DNA of 36,878 nucleotides, taken from Haplosporangium gracile. Its lineage: Eukaryota > Mortierellomycota > Mortierellomycetes > Mortierellales > Mortierellaceae. Shown here piece by piece: positions 31,595-36,878 of the stretch (the first letter of the stretch is position 1; every line of letters starts with the position of its first letter). A program made the translations under genes and the position numbers. The stretch lies in NCBI GenBank assembly GCA_015499985.1, contig JAAAUF010000273.1, positions 6,655 to 43,532 of the forward strand, written 5' to 3'. Under the pieces are notes generated by a model. That model ran no database searches. It worked only from the letters and a program-made list of their open reading frames with translations, and was not told where the DNA came from.

Positions 31595-31740
31595 GATGAT
31601 TAATGAATAAAAGGAAGAAACAACAAGTTCACGCTGCACTCCCCACCATATTCCTTTCCTCAAACAAATTTTGTGACGTGCTTTTCTTTCTATTCTTCAA
31701 GCTCGACTAATTCTACAAAGACAAAATTGGTGGCGTCTTT

Positions 31741-34700
31741 TCATGGATTCGAAGGCGTCGCTCCTGGGGCCGAGGCTGCGGTTGCTGTCGTTGCAGAAGA
31801 TGGCGCCGTCGTTCCATTCTTCTTACTGTTATTACTGTTATTACTATCAGTAAGCAGCAATTCTTTGACTTGCTTCATCAGTCGAGTTCCAATGACGCCG
31901 TTAGGATCCAATGGTCCCAGTTTCTGTCCGAAATATGCCACATCCGCTTGAAGTCTACCCTTTGCAAAAGTGAATAAAAGTGAAGCGGTTAGAAGAAGAA
32001 AAGAAAAAAGATCTAAATAGTAGTAGTAGGCATGCAGGCAAGCACAAAATTCATACCTAGTCTTCCCAAGTGGAGTAGCGATGGGCAGCTTTTGGATCTC
32101 TTCTTCAAGCCGCGTAGTGAAAATCTGAAGCACCTCATCGATAACGCGCTATCATAGTCGAATGCGATAGGAAGGGGAGGGGGGAGGGGGGGGGGGAGTC
32201 AGTGCCTAACCTTCTCTCTCAAATCAATAACTATAAATTTGACTTAAACTAACGGACTTACCCGCATGGAAGTGGCGGGCAAGAAACGACTCAGAACCTT
32301 GTGGAGAGTGGTAGCGTCCTTGACGAGTCCGTCCATGAAGGCGTTCACGCTTGCTCCACCATTCGCCAGTTGCTGAGTAGGTTTGTTCAGTGCATCATAG
32401 TCGACTACCGCAGGGTTGGTCATGGAGCGGATGTGAAGGGCCAGTCGCTCGGTCATGATTGCCACCAACTTGGAATGAATTTCGTTCTGATGCTCCTGGA
32501 AGTCGCGCAAGATCCTGTCAAACTCCGTCAGCATCACCATCTGCTTGTCTGTCATCTTTGACCGAATCCAGTCCTTGATATAGGGTATAAGCGTAGCAAA
32601 CACACTCAGAGACTGGGATGCCAACGCCAAGTGCTTCGCAGTAATGTTCTTCAGTCCAGCAGACCGCATCGCACCAGCGCCGAGAATGACCTGACATGTT
32701 CTAGAGTTGAAGAGCTATGTAGTGCAAACGAATACAGAGAGCGGTTGGTGAGAGGTCCATGTTAAGCTGTGAGAGATGAGCCTAAAGAGGTATGCGGTAT
32801 TACCTTGAGGAGCTCGATGATGCGCTGCATGACATCGGTTGTGAGGGTGGTAAGGTTGTTAAGAATGTCCAGATACTCCGCCAGAATGTCCAGCAAGACC
32901 AGCGAGCAGCCAACTACAAAGAACACTTCATCTCGGATCGATAGCACACGGGTCGATGCTGGGACCTCTGCTGATTTAGAATCCCCTTTGCCATTACTGG
33001 GAGCTCCGTTCGATCCCTTGGGGCCCAGTCGCGATTGGATAAACGAATCGTGATCGTCCATTCCTTGAACTGGTGGGGCGGACAAACGGAGTACATTGAA
33101 CACCATTGTAAGGTCCTTGTTCCTGGCTTCCTGGAGACTGAGGCTGGAAATGGCGGTAATCTCATTAGCTGTGGATTGTGATGACCAAGGTACCTCCACT
33201 TGAGCCCATTGATCCTCGCCTACTGCCAGCGCCAGCTGACTTGTCTTTTCCATGTGGAACTGTAATAAGAATGCCTTGGACTGTAGAAATGGATAATATA
33301 GATAATTAAAACACGAGTCAATTTTTTTTGGCTTTAGGTAATATGCCAATGGTGGAGAAGAAACTGAAATAGCCACGGCGCATACCTGTGAGAGAATGGC
33401 TGTCCGGAGACCATAGCACATGTATCCAGAGAGGAGCTCGCTCTGGAGAACAAACGACCAAGTAAGCCTCAATAACTTGTAGACCTCTGTGGGCAAGAGT
33501 TTGGCAGTCTGTTCTGACCTCATACCCATCAGCTTGGCACACCTGGAATGCGCCAGATCCGCCACAGCAAACAAGATTTCCTCCGATTCCGTTTCGAGTT
33601 GGCGGAACAGCTGTGCCACTGCGTTGCTACCCATTTGCCCATTTTCGTCCTCGATCTGCAATGCACCGAATCGATTGATGGGAGGAGACATGGGTCCACC
33701 AGAGAAGGGCGTCCTGGGAGATCCGACCTTGCTGCCGCGCTGAGCCACCATACGTTTCCTGCCTATCGTTGCCAGCAAGGGTGTCGCTCCTGGGGTGCTT
33801 GTACCAAGGCTGAATCCAGCATTCTCCCCATCAGATCCCTCCTGATCATCGAGCTCCTCATACTCTTCGCCCTCGAGTTCTCCTTCCTTCATCTCCCGAA
33901 TAGATGCTGACTCCTGCATGCTGTCCGAATCCGAAGATGTGTCGGCTATTATCAAGTCGCCGGTTCCCTGAGCTTCTGCCCTTCTGATACAATGAAGCAT
34001 GGACTGATGATAGAGCGAGACTCGTTGAAGAGCGCCAAGCAAGAACGCGTAGATGAATGACAGCATCTTGTAGAACGTCACAGGGTCCATCGTCCTGAGC
34101 TGGTTTGTCAACGCAACCCTAAATTTCAAGACAAGAATTGTCGTTAGACAAAGGTTGTGAGGTCTGCAACATAATACCATTATACGACCGACTTACATCT
34201 GATCCTTCTTCTTTGTGGAAAGAGGAGCGTCTGAGTTTAGAACATTAGGGTCTGGCGGAGGATATTGCTAAGGAAATAAAATAAGTAACGGCTAAGAGCG
34301 TAAGACACGCGATCTCAATTCCAAATCAGGCACATCGTACGCATAATTAGCTTCAAATACTTACAGATTTGATAATGTTCTTGAATTCCTGCAAAATTTG
34401 CTCTCGGAAGGTCTGCAGCGCAACTCCAGCCCGATTCGCCCGCAAAAGACCCTGCACAAGTGGCATCATCTTCTCCTGCAGATCGCTCTCACGCTCAACC
34501 TGCTTGGACAACAGAGGGTTGATACCGCGAGTAAAGTTGGGTTTGGTGAACTTTGTGTTGGATGTGTCGACTTTTCCTAGGTCCGTCAAAAGAGTCGCCA
34601 CATCCAGTTTTCCGATCCGTAACCGAAAGTCATTGACCAACAGATCTACTAAGTCGCCCTCCATCATCTTGCCGATCATCTTTCTCATCTCCGTCAATTG

Positions 34701-36432
34701 ACCACTGAAGTGAACAAGCGCCAGAACTCCGCGGATGTCCAACGACCGGGGCGATGGCATGATCGCAGAAGACGAGGGAACAAGCGTCAGACTTGGGTCG
34801 AATCCTGGAGTTGCCTCAAGATACTTCATGTCGCCCTCAATCAAGACTCGTTGCGCGCCGTCAATGAGGTCCAGTGCGCCAAAGTAGTCTGCCTTCCCCA
34901 GTAAGATTTGAATCATGGGCTGAGTCGAGCGGATCTCCTTCACCATGCGGATTCCATTGTGAAGCAGACCCAGGTTTCTTCTGCGCCGTTTGAGTCGAAC
35001 AACCTCAAGTCCTTGTTTCGATTGCGTGTGGTCGATCCTTGCCAGCTGTGCCCGAAGGACGTGGATCTGGGACACACATTCCAATGTTTGGGAGTGAAGC
35101 GCCTGAAGATTAGACAGCGCCTCAAAGAAAGATGTCGAGCGCCGTGAGATCTCTGTCATCAGGTGGATTTCAACCGTGTCCAAGTAATGAGAGAGTTTTT
35201 CCTGGAGGATGCTGTTAGTGACAATAGACGTGGTGCTGTTCCTCGACTCTACAGGTCCTGTTTGTTCACAGACGAGATCAAATGTCCTGGGGTTCTCAAA
35301 ATTGAAGTTGGGATCGAAAAAGATGGAAGGTACGGTGTTGAGGGCAGGGGTGTCGGGCATGGCGGGCATAGCAGGTTTCATAGGGACAGGTTCGTTGACC
35401 TCTGACAGGTCCGGTACTGAATAAGGGTTTCTAGCGCTCTCGGTTCTGTTCATAATTCCCTGTGATGCTTCATCCAAACGCGGCGTGGCGGTCTGTGGCT
35501 GAAGATGGTTGGCTACCGAGTCAAAGGACGCTCCAAAGGGTGATCGAGGTGAGTGAACGTTGGCTCCATCAATGGGTTTTGCTCCTGCCCTGTTGCCCTG
35601 GTAACGTTCAAACACGGGGGTGATGTGCTTAATGTAACTATCGAACTCTGAAGCCTTGATCTTGCGAATCGACACGGGAGCGACTGGGGGTATATCGGTC
35701 TTTGTTGGCTTTGCGGCAGACGATGGGCGTTTTGTCGGGTTGTTCAGCACTCCCGAAATGGCTAATGGACATTTGTATCGTTGAGAGCAGGGCGTAAAAC
35801 AATCAGTCATCGCGGTCTTCTTTCAGTGGCTCCAATGCTCCTGGTACTGAGAGGTCCCATGAAAAAGCAAAAGTTACCGTTGAATCCAATATCGGCTCGT
35901 GTCCATGGCTGTGATCTAAAAATGAAATGGACAAGTAGAGGCATAAGGTGACATGGTTTGAAAAGAACATTGAAGCTTCTTTTGCTAGGGCTATGCAGAT
36001 CAATTGACAACGCCAGGCTGTTTCCAAGGCAACTTCATGGATCACTTACGCTTCAGACAGAGTACTAAAGGTTGAAGCAGTACTGTCCCGTCGCATGGAT
36101 TGGCCTTGTCGAATAAAGGGACGTGACGATGCGCTGGTCATGGACGACAGCGGAGTTGAGGACGAGGTCGAGTTAGTTGAAGCTGCTGAGGAGTTGTGAA
36201 GACGCCTGGATGAGACTGGGTCGAGCGTGGAATCAGCCTGCTGATAGCCATTGCGACTGTAGGGACGGTTTCCTGCACCGTTCCCTGCTGCCGTCCCGTT
36301 CCCGTTCCCGTTGGAGTTGGAATTGGAATTGCTCATGAGATGGTTATTGGTGGAGCCTCGACTGGAGTGTCTACTATGGTTGGCTGTGGTTGTGGAGGAG
36401 GTGGCAAAAGTGTTGTTCTGGTTGTTATGCAT
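31741..36432 (-). CDS. VPS54: Vps54, GARP complex subunit
   Basis: Nine minus-strand exons, 36432-36050, 35915-35878, 35761-34365, 34267-34197, 34118-33386, 33280-32804, 32714-32262, 32148-32057 and 31954-31741, give 1285 residues; all phases agree. Vps54 with Vps51, Vps52 and Vps53 tethers endosome-derived vesicles at the trans-Golgi. Residues 1-127 are a disordered Ser/Asn/Gly-rich lead. The family start WTRADIGFN-AISGVLNNP (132-150) is rebuilt only by joining exons 2 and 3. A coiled-coil-like N-terminal region follows (LHSQTLECVSQIHVLRAQL), then VNDFRLRIGKLD and the conserved middle domain. LKNITAKHLALASQSLSVF and MLTEFDRILRDFQEH mark the C-terminal Vps54 domain. The longer size than yeast or human Vps54 comes from the lead, an acidic insert in exon 5 (ELEGEEYEELDDQEG) and a Ser/Thr/Ala-rich tail. 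Exon 2 is 38 nt. Confidence 0.94.
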
Positions 36433-36878
36433 GCTTGTCGCTGTTCAAGTGGCGGCGATGAGCCAAGTCTTGGAGATGAGGACTGAGCGAGATGGAGGAA
36501 ACGTGTCGACTACGGAGAGAGGGTTGTCGTTCTCGTTGTTGTCCCTTAGTTGTCAGGTTCGCGCGTCCTTTTTTCCTGCGGGGGTTGTCGACAGAAGAGA
36601 AAGGAAGGACGATGCCGATGTGTGGAGGGCGGGAACAATCCTACAGGTTGCTTAGATGGTGTAAACAAAAGAGGAATGAATGAAAAAGACAAAAGAATAA
36701 AGGAGAGGAAGGAAGTATGCAAACGAAGGACAGAAAAGTACAAACGAGAAAGGATACAGTGCTTTTTTATGCTCTCAAGTGACGTTGGCCCACACTGGCC
36801 AGAAAGGGCACAACCCTCGACTCGACTCGACTGGCTGACAAGGGCTCATTTTCTTTCTGCAGGTTTTTTTTTTTTTTT
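36433..36878. other. 5' flank of VPS54 and end of window
   Basis: No coding signature. The leader side is purine-rich on the plus strand, so pyrimidine-rich for the VPS54 transcript. Near the right edge are a short CGACT repeat (about 36816-36831) and a terminal run of T. Confidence 0.45.

Noticed and set aside
1..36878. CRISPR arrays, bacterial operons, or a biosynthetic cluster
   Set aside because: No spaced direct repeats exist, the genes carry spliceosomal introns and separate promoters, and the functions do not form a pathway.

Overview
The window is nuclear DNA from a fungus. Most genes are interrupted by short GT-AG introns (about 85-150 nt, often with GTAAGT-type donors). Single genes are spaced by AT-rich, pyrimidine-rich intergenic DNA, and coding regions are rich in CAG/CAA, His and Ser homopolymers. 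The proteins look like those of early-diverging fungi, with Mortierella-type species my best guess (inference only; no database was used). Exon structures were built by eye, by joining reading frames at splice sites that restore known protein families. They are gene models, not transcript data. A 10-N assembly gap lies at 10280-10289.

Layout, left to right. (1) A secreted GDSL/SGNH esterase with 2 exons (471-1579, +). (2) An unrecognised Gln/His/Ser/Pro-rich 847-residue protein with 2 exons (3564-6229, -). (3) Dihydrofolate synthase/folylpolyglutamate synthase of the Fol3 type (7040-8518, -). (4) A class B bHLH transcription factor with a leucine zipper (10731-13049, +). (5) A class I histone deacetylase of the Rpd3/HDAC1 type with 10 exons and a very long His/Gln/Gly/Pro tail (13730-17850, +). 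(6) A seven-transmembrane protein (19252-20028, +).

A gene-free stretch of about 3.3 kb (20029-23382) follows. It holds a decayed 1.15-kb Tc1/mariner element with both terminal repeats and TA target duplications (20691-21842). Sixty bases further on lies a 0.43-kb MITE-like element with 85-bp inverted repeats bounded by TTAA (21904-22342).

The right part is dense with housekeeping genes: isoprenylcysteine carboxyl methyltransferase (Ste14 type, 23383-24727, +); cyclin H with 7 exons (24971-26815, -), facing away from a mitochondrial-type PPR protein (27120-29513, +); ribosomal protein eS1 with a 4-nt first coding exon (29711-31594, -); and Vps54 of the GARP tethering complex with 9 exons (31741-36432, -).

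The genes do not form a cluster with one shared function. Themes are transcription and chromatin (bHLH factor, HDAC, cyclin H of TFIIH), folate metabolism, prenyl-protein processing, retrograde traffic, and mitochondrial or cytosolic gene expression. I found no clearly new multi-gene system. The most notable points are the HDAC tail and the fact that keeping its last intron would give a compact Rpd3-sized enzyme, the TTAA-bounded MITE, and the unrecognised low-complexity gene.
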